Assembly: GCA_013816225.1 (NCBI GenBank)
Contig: JACDEQ010000040.1
Span: 1-12,286 of the forward strand
Source of the DNA: Armatimonadota bacterium
GTDB lineage: Bacteria; Armatimonadota; Fimbriimonadia; Fimbriimonadales; ATM1
Direction of reading: 5' to 3'
Length of the DNA stretch: 12,286 nt
Program-made: the position numbers and the translations under genes
Notes under the pieces: generated by a model
What the model saw: only the letters and a program-made list of their open reading frames with translations
What the model was told of the DNA's origin: nothing
Databases searched by the model: none
Part shown: positions 6,333 through 12,286 of the stretch, piece by piece
How positions within the stretch are numbered: position 1 is the stretch's first letter
Layout of the letters: every line of letters starts with the position of its first letter

Positions 6333-6958
6333 AACGCCATACCTTCGTAATCGCGCATCAAGCCGACGACCTTGCCGATGATCCGCGCGTCTTCCTGCTT
6401 CACGGAGATGGGCTCGTAGTCGGGGTTGCTGGGCATCAGCTTCACGTCGGACGGCCCGAAGCGAATCCGCTTCACGGTTGCCTCATCCCCAAGCAGGACG
6501 GCAACCAAGTCCCCATGGCGCGCAGTCTCCTGAGGCTTGATGATCACAAGATCGCGCGGCAGGATTCCTTCCCCGCTCATCGAGTCCCCTCGAACCCGAA
6601 GCAAGAACGAGCCCGCGATGTTGCGCACCATCTCGGAAGGCACTGGCACGAGACCCTCGACATTCTGGTCAGCAAGGATCGGGCTGCCTGCGGCGATCGT
6701 ACCGAGCAGCGGGATCATGCGAACGTTGTTGGCAGGCTTGTACGCCGGGTGAATGATCTGGATCGAGCGCGGGGTCTTGCCACGCGCGATGTAGCCCTTC
6801 CGGCTCAGCGCGTCGAGGTGGACAGTCACCCCGCGAAGGCTGTCGATGTTGAAGTTCTTTCCGATCTCCCTGATCGATGGCGGGTAGCCGTTCTCATGAA
6901 GATAGTCCAGCACGAACTGCAGAACTGATTCTTGGCGATGCGTGAGTCCTTTTGTCAT
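6329..6958 (-). CDS. lexA: LexA repressor (SOS response)
   Basis: LexA represses DNA-damage genes and cleaves itself when activated by RecA filaments. The 209-aa protein has an N-terminal winged helix-turn-helix (HRQESVLQFVLDYLHENGYPP, about 7-27, then recognition region SLRGVTVHLDALSRKGYI). It also has the Ala-Gly cleavage site A90-G91 in TIAAGSPILA and a C-terminal S24-type peptidase with S126 in RGDSMSGEG and K163 in GDEATVKRI. It should therefore be able to self-cleave. ATG 6958 is preceded by a GGAG (6973-6970) at a rather long 11 nt. Its TAA (6331-6329) overlaps the TAG of hslV (6330-6332), with no terminator between them. It is divergent from the chaperone gene at 7098. Autoregulation is likely through the repeats at 6993-7016. 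Confidence 0.97.
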   Translation of the reverse strand: MTKGLTHRQESVLQFVLDYLHENGYPPSIREIGKNFNIDSLRGVTVHLDALSRKGYIARGKTPRSIQIIHPAYKPANNVRMIPLLGTIAAGSPILADQNVEGLVPVPSEMVRNIAGSFLLRVRGDSMSGEGILPRDLVIIKPQETARHGDLVAVLLGDEATVKRIRFGPSDVKLMPSNPDYEPISVKQEDARIIGKVVGLMRDYEGMAF

Positions 6959-6983
6959 TCTATCGTCCGCTCCATGGGCACAC

Positions 6984-7011
6984 TTTACACATACCTCTGT
7001 CTACCTGTCAA
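6984..7011 (-). promoter_or_regulatory. Sigma-70 promoter of lexA
   Basis: On the minus strand a perfect TTGACA (7011-7006) is followed after 16 bp by TGTAAA (6989-6984), or after 18 bp by TAAAGT. Transcription would begin near 6977, leaving a leader of about 20 nt before ATG 6958. Confidence 0.6.
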
Positions 7012-7016
7012 CACCT
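6993..7016 (-). repeat. Three AGGT repeats with 10-bp period over the lexA promoter (candidate operator)
   Basis: ACCT on the plus strand (AGGT on the minus strand) occurs at 6993-6996, 7003-7006 and 7013-7016, that is, with exactly one helical turn between copies. The two proximal copies read AGGTA and the distal one AGGTG. The repeats flank and touch the TTGACA -35 and fill the spacer, the usual place for a repressor. No known LexA operator such as CTGT-N8-ACAG or GAAC-N4-GTTC was found here. Confidence 0.4.
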
Positions 7017-7053
7017 GAAGACGTAGATGTGAACCGCAAAGGTGCGGACGTCG

Positions 7054-7088
7054 TGCCATAATCGGCGAGGATTTCCGTTTCTGAGGAG
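7054..7088 (+). promoter_or_regulatory. Extended -10 promoter and ribosome binding site of the chaperone gene
   Basis: TGCCATAAT (7054-7062) matches an extended -10 (TG-n-CATAAT). No good -35 lies 17 bp upstream. Transcription would start near 7069. TGAGGAG (7082-7088) then lies 9 nt before TTG 7098 and decides this non-ATG start. Confidence 0.4.
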
Positions 7089-7097
7089 CCTTTTACT

Positions 7098-8945
7098 TTG
7101 TCCATCACAAAACTTCGCGGTTGTTTCAGCTATGCCGGCCCTCCCGTCGCCATCCTCGTCGGGCTCGTCCTCATTGTCGGATTCCTCTGGCAAGGGCGAC
7201 AAGGTGACAGGGCGGTAAACCAGGCGTCCGAAGCCGCCATGGGCCCACCGGCTTTTACGCTGGATGGCTACAACATCTATCAGGGAGAACTTCGCAACGC
7301 GGTCGACGCACAGCGCCAGCAACTCACGATGCAAAAGACACAGGCGGGACAGCTCCCGGAACTCACGCCTGCGGAGTCACTCGGGCTTTACGCCCAGGCA
7401 GCAATCGGAGCCTTGGAACAAGCCGTGGCAATGGTTCTCGCTAAGAAGCAAGGGATCGAGGTATCCGACGAAGAGCTTTCGAACTGGGTGCTGCACGCGG
7501 AAAGAGATCGGATTGCCGGGTCGCAGCAGACTTTCGATATGATCAAGCAGTTCCAGGTTTCGGCGGCACAGCGGAGGATTGACGCCGCCAAGAAGAAGGA
7601 TGCCAACTCGGCGGAAACCAAGGAAGCCACAAAGGCGCTCGACGAAGTCACCAAGATGACTTTCGAGGAGAACTTCAAGGGCCAATCCGGGGGCCTCACG
7701 CCAGACCAGTACGTCGCCAGCCTGACGGAAACGCTTCCCAAGCGATTGGGTGATCCGTTCTTCCGCCGTGCTGCCGAAGCCGGCGCTGCCAATGCTGAAC
7801 TGAACGCCAAGTACGCCGAGAAGGTAGACACGTCGGATGGGGCCCTTAAGAAGACCTACGACAAGTTCGTCTACCACCAGATCGGAATCACCGAAGCAGA
7901 CGCAGATGCAAAGGCGTCCGAGGTCCTCAAAAAGATTCGGGGGGGGATGGACTTCATGGAGGCTGCGCGGCAGTTCACAGACCTCAAAGACGCCAAAGGC
8001 AATGCCAACCTCGACGAGGTGACGCAGCCACGGTTCGACTTGATGAGCAATGCGGACTACGCCGGCCTCCTGATGCTCAAGCCAGGCGAGGTGAGCGAGG
8101 TCGCAACGATCGGCGAAAGCGCGTACATCTATAAGCTCGCCCAGGTCAAGCCTGACGTTCCCAAAGATTTCGATAAAGTGAAGCAGGAGCGAGCCAAGAC
8201 ACTAAAGCAGCGCGTATCCCAAGCCGAAGTCGCCAAGGCAACGAAGGCGGCGATGCAAGCGGCTAAGAAAAATGCGGCTTGGAAGGATCCTGCGTGGAAG
8301 CTCGTGACGGACTATGCACAGTTCCAGCAAGACGCGGCGCTTTCGAAAGCCGAAAAGATCAAGATCCTGAAGGATTTGCTAGCGCGGTCAAAGGACGTCG
8401 CCACCGACAGTCCGGACATCCCGGTGCTGGTTCGCTACACCGTGATCAACCAACTCGACGTGGAGCTTCCCGAAGGCGACGAAAAGAAAAGACTCAAGGC
8501 AGACTTGCTCGACTCGTACTTGCTCGTTATCGATATAGCCCCGTCGACCGATTTGAGGTTTCAGTACGCCGAGGAGCTCATTCGAGCGGGCCAAGGCGAC
8601 AAAGCGCTCGAGATTCTGCTCGACAACGCGCAGGCAGCCGCGCCTCCAGGTCCGCAGACTGCGCCCATAATCGCGCGCGTCGAAAGGCTTCTGCCGCGCG
8701 CGGCGAATCTGGCGACTAAAGGCACCGACGTGGTAGACCAAGTACAAAAAGAAATAGCAGCATGGCGAACAGACGAAGTCGAGTCGAAAAAGGCGGCCGA
8801 AGAGATCGAGCGGGAGAACAAGAAGCAGGAAGAAGAGCTTCGCAAGAAGGAGGCCGCCGAGAAGGCGAAGGCTCCGGAGATCAAACCGCCGACTGCCACA
8901 CCCCCGACGCCGGCGCCGACACCGCCGTCCAATCCGGGCGGATAG
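7098..8945 (+). CDS. Membrane-anchored SurA/PpiD-like folding factor
   Basis: This 615-aa protein starts with TTG, chosen because of TGAGGAG 9 nt upstream and because the single N-terminal membrane segment (about 17-32, VAILVGLVLIVGFLWQ) directly follows. Residues about 52-245 resemble the SurA N-terminal chaperone domain: YNIYQGELRNAVDAQRQQL and GIEVSDEELSNWV. Residues about 258-350 resemble a parvulin (PpiC) domain: ASEVLKKIRGGMDFMEAARQF, LKPGEVSEV and AYIYKLAQVK. The usual Gly-rich central part of the parvulin is degenerate, so isomerase activity is uncertain. A helical region follows (about 400-560), then a Lys/Glu coiled coil (about 556-592) and a Pro/Thr tail. It probably assists folding of exported or outer-membrane proteins. 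It is divergent from lexA and ends where the rsmI homology begins. The family assignment is by motif only. Confidence 0.75.
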   Translation: MSITKLRGCFSYAGPPVAILVGLVLIVGFLWQGRQGDRAVNQASEAAMGPPAFTLDGYNIYQGELRNAVDAQRQQLTMQKTQAGQLPELTPAESLGLYAQAAIGALEQAVAMVLAKKQGIEVSDEELSNWVLHAERDRIAGSQQTFDMIKQFQVSAAQRRIDAAKKKDANSAETKEATKALDEVTKMTFEENFKGQSGGLTPDQYVASLTETLPKRLGDPFFRRAAEAGAANAELNAKYAEKVDTSDGALKKTYDKFVYHQIGITEADADAKASEVLKKIRGGMDFMEAARQFTDLKDAKGNANLDEVTQPRFDLMSNADYAGLLMLKPGEVSEVATIGESAYIYKLAQVKPDVPKDFDKVKQERAKTLKQRVSQAEVAKATKAAMQAAKKNAAWKDPAWKLVTDYAQFQQDAALSKAEKIKILKDLLARSKDVATDSPDIPVLVRYTVINQLDVELPEGDEKKRLKADLLDSYLLVIDIAPSTDLRFQYAEELIRAGQGDKALEILLDNAQAAAPPGPQTAPIIARVERLLPRAANLATKGTDVVDQVQKEIAAWRTDEVESKKAAEEIERENKKQEEELRKKEAAEKAKAPEIKPPTATPPTPAPTPPSNPGG

Positions 8946-9619
8946 TCTTAATCGCCACCCCGATCGGCAACTTGGGCGACCTGCCTCCCAGAGCACTCGA
9001 ATTATTGCGAGCCGCGGACCTTGTAGCTGCGGAAGACACTCGCATCACGGGAAAACTTTTGACTTTGAAAGGCATGAAGAAGCCGTTTGTTCGAATCGAC
9101 GAGCACACGGATAGGAACCGCCTCGAAGATCTGGTTCGCCAAGCTGCGTCCGGCAAAACAATTGCTCTTGCCACCGACGCCGGCACTCCGGGCATCAGCG
9201 ATCCGGGCGTCGAACTTGTCGATGTGGCGTACGAGTTCGGCGTGCAGATCGACGCCATTCCGGGCCCGTCAGCTGTTACGAACGCGCTCGCGCTGAGCGG
9301 ATTCTACGCTCAAAAGTACACTTTCCTCGGGTTCCTGTCTAAAAAGCCGGGGTCATTGCGCACCGCACTTGAGTCTTATTTAACATCGAGCATGACACTG
9401 GTGTTCTTCGAGTCGCCGCATCGGATCGGAAAGACGTTGAAGGCAGTTGCCGAAACGCTGGGGGATCGCCGCGTTGCGGTGTGCAGGGAAATGACAAAGC
9501 TTCACCAAGACGTTCGTCGCGGTAGAATCTCTGAAGTTGTGGAAACGAACCTTCCGGCTAAGGGCGAATACACGGTCGTGGTCGAGGGATTTAGGCGCGG
9601 GGTTGCACCAGCCGACTAG
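8942..9619 (+). CDS. rsmI: 16S rRNA (cytidine-2'-O)-methyltransferase RsmI, short form with unclear start
   Basis: RsmI uses S-adenosylmethionine to methylate the ribose of C1402 in the decoding centre of 16S rRNA. Landmarks, counted from 8942, are ATPIGNLGD (5-13), AAEDTR (29-34), TDAGTPGISDPG (78-89), IPGPSA (106-111), FFESPHR (155-161), CREMTKLHQD (181-190) and GEYTVVVEG (208-216). The start is a problem: homology begins at an ATA (8942-8944) that overlaps the TAG of the upstream gene. The only ordinary in-frame start further upstream is ATG 8762, which would add 60 residues read out of frame from the neighbour's coiled-coil tail. From 8942 the protein has 225 residues, against about 280-290 in E. 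coli, because the small C-terminal helix-turn-helix domain is absent. Its end carries the promoter of the next operon. Confidence 0.92.
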   Translation: MVLIATPIGNLGDLPPRALELLRAADLVAAEDTRITGKLLTLKGMKKPFVRIDEHTDRNRLEDLVRQAASGKTIALATDAGTPGISDPGVELVDVAYEFGVQIDAIPGPSAVTNALALSGFYAQKYTFLGFLSKKPGSLRTALESYLTSSMTLVFFESPHRIGKTLKAVAETLGDRRVAVCREMTKLHQDVRRGRISEVVETNLPAKGEYTVVVEGFRRGVAPAD

Positions 9620-9631
9620 ATTTGCTACAAT
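9603..9631 (+). promoter_or_regulatory. Promoter of the exopolysaccharide operon
   Basis: TTGCAC (9603-9608) and TACAAT (9626-9631) are 17 bp apart, and TGC directly before the -10 makes it an extended -10 element. Transcription would start at 9638 or 9639, right at an in-frame ATG (9639). The promoter overlaps the last codons of rsmI. Confidence 0.6.
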
Positions 9632-9667
9632 AGACGCAATGCCGGGCAACCGGTCTGCGACTGAACC

Positions 9668-9715
9668 AAGGAGGGTACAGATGGCAACGATTGCTCGAAA
9701 CTTACAATGTAGGAG
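9668..9715 (+). promoter_or_regulatory. Two successive ribosome binding sites for the export protein
   Basis: AAGGAGGG (9668-9675) lies 5 nt before ATG 9681, and AGGAG (9711-9715) lies 7 nt before ATG 9723. Both ATGs are in the same frame. The second start gives a textbook signal peptide and the first has the stronger site, so the true start cannot be settled from sequence alone. Confidence 0.6.
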
Positions 9716-10655
9716 TGTTCCAATGCGCAATCTATTTCTGGCGCTGTTATTGCTGATGGGTACGGTAGCGACTTGTTTCGCCCAGAGTACTCTGGATCCG
9801 TATCGCCTGAAGGTCGAAGACGTTATCGCTATCCGAGTATTTGGCGAGGATGATATGAGCGTGGACGGCCCGATCAATTTCGACGGGACGATCAGCGTGC
9901 CTTTCCTTGGCTTCGTCAAGGCAGCCGGACGAACGACGCCCGAACTCGAAGCGTTCATCCGCGATGAGCTCAAGAGACAGCAATATTTTATCGACCCGCA
10001 AGTGACCGTCAACGTGATCCAGTTCAAGCCGTTGCGAGCGAGCGTTGTCGGTGGCGTCATTCGGGCGGGCGAATTCACCTATAAGCCGGGGGACCGAGTC
10101 CTCGGCTTAATTACGCAAGCACAGGGTCCGCAGTTCAACCGTGCCAATCTTAGGAAAGCGACGTTGGTGCGCAAAGGCAGCATGGAGCAGATACCGCTTG
10201 ACCTGCACTCAATGCTCACCCGCGGAGACCTTTCGCAAAACTTCGAGCTCCGCGACGGTGACATTATCAATATTCCGGAAACCCGGACCAACCGAGTGAG
10301 TGTTATAGGTCTCGTGCAACGGCCGGGACAGTTCGATTGGTTCGAGGGAATGACCCTGGCGGACGCAGTTTCCAGCGCCGGCGGCGAGGTTCCTTATCGA
10401 AGCCGAATGTCGGCTGTTCAAGTGCAGCGGGTGGTGCCGGGCCGAGAGTACGCTTATTCACGATTCTCCGTCGATTTCACTAAGTTCACTTCGAAAAACG
10501 ATTTCACACAGAACATCGCCCTAGAGCCTGGCGACGTCATCTTCGTGCCAAGCTCTAAGAGCTTGGATATCAATCAGCTGTCTCAATACGCGGGCGTGGC
10601 GTTCACCCTTGCGAGCCTGCTGAACGGAAACTTCTCCTTCTTCCCGAGATTCTAG
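9681..10655 (+). CDS. Polysaccharide export protein (Wza/GumB type)
   Basis: This protein should form or gate the outer-membrane channel through which exopolysaccharide leaves the cell. Numbered from ATG 9681 (324 aa), a signal peptide MRNLFLALLLLMGTVATCFA ends at A34. The Poly_export domain follows (about 39-115: LDPYRLKVEDVIAIRVFGE, DGTISVPFLGFVKAAGRT, IDPQVTVNV). Two SLBB-type repeats come next, at about 120-200 (VVGGVIRAGEF, ELRDGDIINIP) and 206-290 (VSVIGLVQRPGQF, LEPGDVIFVP). The C-terminal INQLSQYAGVAFTLASLL, ending in FFPRF, resembles the membrane helix of Wza. There is no lipobox: the Cys in VATC lacks the usual small residue before it. Alternative starts are 9639 and 9723 (310 aa). 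It shares the promoter at 9603-9631 with the next gene, which begins 10 nt after its stop. Confidence 0.93.
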   Translation: MATIARNLQCRSVPMRNLFLALLLLMGTVATCFAQSTLDPYRLKVEDVIAIRVFGEDDMSVDGPINFDGTISVPFLGFVKAAGRTTPELEAFIRDELKRQQYFIDPQVTVNVIQFKPLRASVVGGVIRAGEFTYKPGDRVLGLITQAQGPQFNRANLRKATLVRKGSMEQIPLDLHSMLTRGDLSQNFELRDGDIINIPETRTNRVSVIGLVQRPGQFDWFEGMTLADAVSSAGGEVPYRSRMSAVQVQRVVPGREYAYSRFSVDFTKFTSKNDFTQNIALEPGDVIFVPSSKSLDINQLSQYAGVAFTLASLLNGNFSFFPRF

Positions 10656-10665
10656 CTGGAGGCAT

Positions 10666-12286
10666 ATGCAATTGGGACGCGGTAAATTCCTTCGATCTTT
10701 GAAGCAGCGCTGGTGGCTGCTGCTTCTTCTTGTTATTCCCGCAACGCTGGGAACGCTTTTCTGGACGGTCTACTCGCCGGCCAAGTACGAGGCGTTTATG
10801 ACACTCGCGGACAAGCGGCCCACAGACATCGGCCAAGCGGTTCTTTACCAGGATGAGCTAATCGGCCGAGCGGTCAACGACCAAGAAATTCGAGTTCTCA
10901 ACCTGGCCAACACCATCAGCTCCTATACGGTTCTCAAAACTGCGTATGACGAGCTCGGCGCCACGGGAGTTATCGACAAGAATAAGGTGGACGAAGTCGA
11001 GTTCGTCAACAAGGTGTCCGTCAACCCACTCCGTGGTACTGAATATCTCCAGGTTAGCTACGTGGCTAACGAGCCAAAGACGGCTCGCTCCATCATCGAC
11101 ACCATCTACCGGAAGTTTATGTCCCGCTATCGGCAGCTAAGCACGGACATTTCTACTCAGCGCACCAAATTTGTCAAAGAGCAGCTCAAGGCTGCACAAG
11201 CCTCGTATGCAGATAAGCTTCAGAAGCAGCAGAAGTTCCAAGAGAGGCACCCCGGCGGCATCGCCTACGATGCGAGCACGCAAGGACTCGTCATGCAACT
11301 CGGACAGGCCAAAATCCGCTATGCCGAAGCGCAGCGAAACAGCGCCGTCGCTCAGGGCCAGTTCAACACGGCCAGCGAGCAGCTTAAAAGCGACGATATC
11401 AAGCAGCCGTTCAAAACGGTGACCGAAATCCTTAACCCGGTCTACAGTTCCATCAGCGACCGAATCGCCGAGAGTGAATCGACGCTTAAAGGTTTGCGCG
11501 AGCGGTACGGCGTCAAGCACCCCAGAGTCGTGGGCGTCCAAAAGTCGATCGATGAGGACCGAGCGCTGCTTGCAAAAACCGACCGCATCTACAAAATCGG
11601 TCAAGAGCCCCGTTTGTCACCTGTGCAAATCGAGGCAACCCAGGCCAAATTCGCTGCGGAGCGCGCAATGAGTTCTTCCGCCAAGGAGATGCAGAACGCC
11701 GAAGGTGCCATCGCTCAAGTCAAATCCCAACTCGACCAACTCCCGGCGGTCCAAAAGGAGTTGACCGGCCTACAGGCCGAACTCACAGCCGAAGCGGACA
11801 GCGTTCGAAACCTCACCCAAAAGCTCGGAGAATCCACGGTTCGTCAGGCGCAGAATGAAAACCCGACCATCTACATGCTCGACGACCCGCAGTTTAGGGA
11901 AGTGCCGCGAAACACGGCGCTAAAGACGCTGATCGCGCTCTTCCTTTCGTCGATCGTCGCGGTTTCGCTTATCGCCAGCCTTGGCCAGGTCGACCAAGGC
12001 ACCTACACGCCGATCGAGGCGGAGAACAGCCTGGGCTTCCCCGTCATCGCCGTACTACCGAAGAGCGGCCAGCAGCGCCTTAGCACCGGCGTCGAGCAGG
12101 CGACCGCCCTCGCCGCCAGCTACCAAATCCTTTCGACGGAAATCATGGCCGTTAAGGAAAAGCTGGCCGGTCCAGGCATATTGGTTGCTGCTGCCGAGCC
12201 TAATGCGGGCCGGTCTACAGTCGCGGCTAACCTTGCCATCAGCTTGGCGAGAGACGGCGCGCGCGTTCTGCTTATCGATTCCGACC
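10666..12286 (+). CDS. Wzz/GumC-type polysaccharide co-polymerase with BY-kinase-like domain, partial
   Basis: The frame is open from ATG 10666 to the window edge (540 codons), so the C terminus is missing. The protein should sit in the inner membrane and control chain length and export of the polysaccharide. There are two membrane segments, about 17-38 (WWLLLLLVIPATLGTLFW) and 421-440 (TLIALFLSSIVAVSLIASLG). Between them lies a long periplasmic region rich in coiled coil (about 150-400), with the typical Pro-containing stretch DPQFREVPRN just before the second segment. A cytoplasmic P-loop domain follows: YQILSTEIMAVKEKL, EPNAGRSTVAANLAISLA, then VLLIDSD at the edge. The Walker A lysine is R516 (GRST instead of GKST). 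GGAGG (10658-10662) lies only 3 nt before ATG; TTG 10672 at 9 nt is an alternative. The Tyr cluster of BY-kinases would lie beyond the edge. Confidence 0.92.
   Translation, partial: MQLGRGKFLRSLKQRWWLLLLLVIPATLGTLFWTVYSPAKYEAFMTLADKRPTDIGQAVLYQDELIGRAVNDQEIRVLNLANTISSYTVLKTAYDELGATGVIDKNKVDEVEFVNKVSVNPLRGTEYLQVSYVANEPKTARSIIDTIYRKFMSRYRQLSTDISTQRTKFVKEQLKAAQASYADKLQKQQKFQERHPGGIAYDASTQGLVMQLGQAKIRYAEAQRNSAVAQGQFNTASEQLKSDDIKQPFKTVTEILNPVYSSISDRIAESESTLKGLRERYGVKHPRVVGVQKSIDEDRALLAKTDRIYKIGQEPRLSPVQIEATQAKFAAERAMSSSAKEMQNAEGAIAQVKSQLDQLPAVQKELTGLQAELTAEADSVRNLTQKLGESTVRQAQNENPTIYMLDDPQFREVPRNTALKTLIALFLSSIVAVSLIASLGQVDQGTYTPIEAENSLGFPVIAVLPKSGQQRLSTGVEQATALAASYQILSTEIMAVKEKLAGPGILVAAAEPNAGRSTVAANLAISLARDGARVLLIDSD

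Noticed and set aside
7020..7052. Nested inverted repeats GACGT/ACGTC and CCGCA/TGCGG between lexA and the chaperone gene
   Set aside because: Arms are only 5 bp with unequal loops; expected by chance in GC-rich DNA, and no regulator type is suggested.
8388..8996. Long minus-strand open frame opposite the chaperone gene end
   Set aside because: The Arg/Leu-rich product is the complement of a Lys/Glu/Ala-rich coding region; no start signal or family features.
1..12286. CRISPR arrays, tRNA or rRNA genes, transposases, att sites
   Set aside because: No regularly spaced long repeats, cloverleaf-like sequences, transposase motifs or flanking inverted repeats were recognised on either strand.

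Overview
The window reads as ordinary chromosomal DNA from a GC-rich diderm (two-membrane) bacterium. The envelope evidence is a decayed outer-membrane-type beta-barrel gene whose last residue is Trp, a SurA/PpiD-like periplasmic folding factor, and an outer-membrane polysaccharide export protein. The gene mix (VKOR-DsbA fusion, CodW-like HslV, GumC/BY-kinase EPS genes) and start regions in which a -10 box sits directly upstream of the start codon would suit an Armatimonadota (Fimbriimonadia-like) genome. That placement is inference only. No rRNA, tRNA, CRISPR array, insertion sequence or phage gene was seen.

Left part, minus strand (2940 down to 1): a VKOR-thioredoxin fusion for disulfide formation overlaps the GTG start of mnmA (tRNA 2-thiouridylase) by 4 nt. 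Right behind the conserved end of MnmA lie the remains of a beta-barrel gene with at least two frameshifts. MnmA reads into these remains out of frame and so carries a basic tail that its family lacks. A partial gene for a secreted protein of unknown function follows.

Middle, plus strand (3016 to 6332): an ECF sigma factor gene carries an ECF-type promoter of its own and ends in a strong terminator. Next come hppD (4-hydroxyphenylpyruvate dioxygenase, tyrosine breakdown) and a short FAH-family protein in which all three expected metal ligands are replaced. hslV (the protease subunit of HslUV) converges on lexA (minus strand), and their stop codons overlap.

Right part: lexA and a SurA/PpiD-like chaperone gene diverge from a 139-bp region. 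The lexA promoter holds three AGGT repeats spaced exactly 10 bp apart. The chaperone gene is followed by rsmI (16S rRNA 2'-O-methyltransferase), which has no ordinary start codon at its homologous N terminus and lacks the usual C-terminal domain. A good promoter inside the end of rsmI drives an exopolysaccharide operon: a Wza-type export protein with three in-frame ATGs, then a Wzz/GumC-type co-polymerase with an attached BY-kinase-like ATPase domain, cut off by the window edge. In that ATPase the Walker A lysine is an arginine.

No single new multi-gene system stands out. The points most worth a second look are the ligand-less FAH protein beside hppD, the phased repeats at lexA, the recurring leaderless-type starts, the possible ATA start of rsmI, and the mnmA/pseudogene junction.
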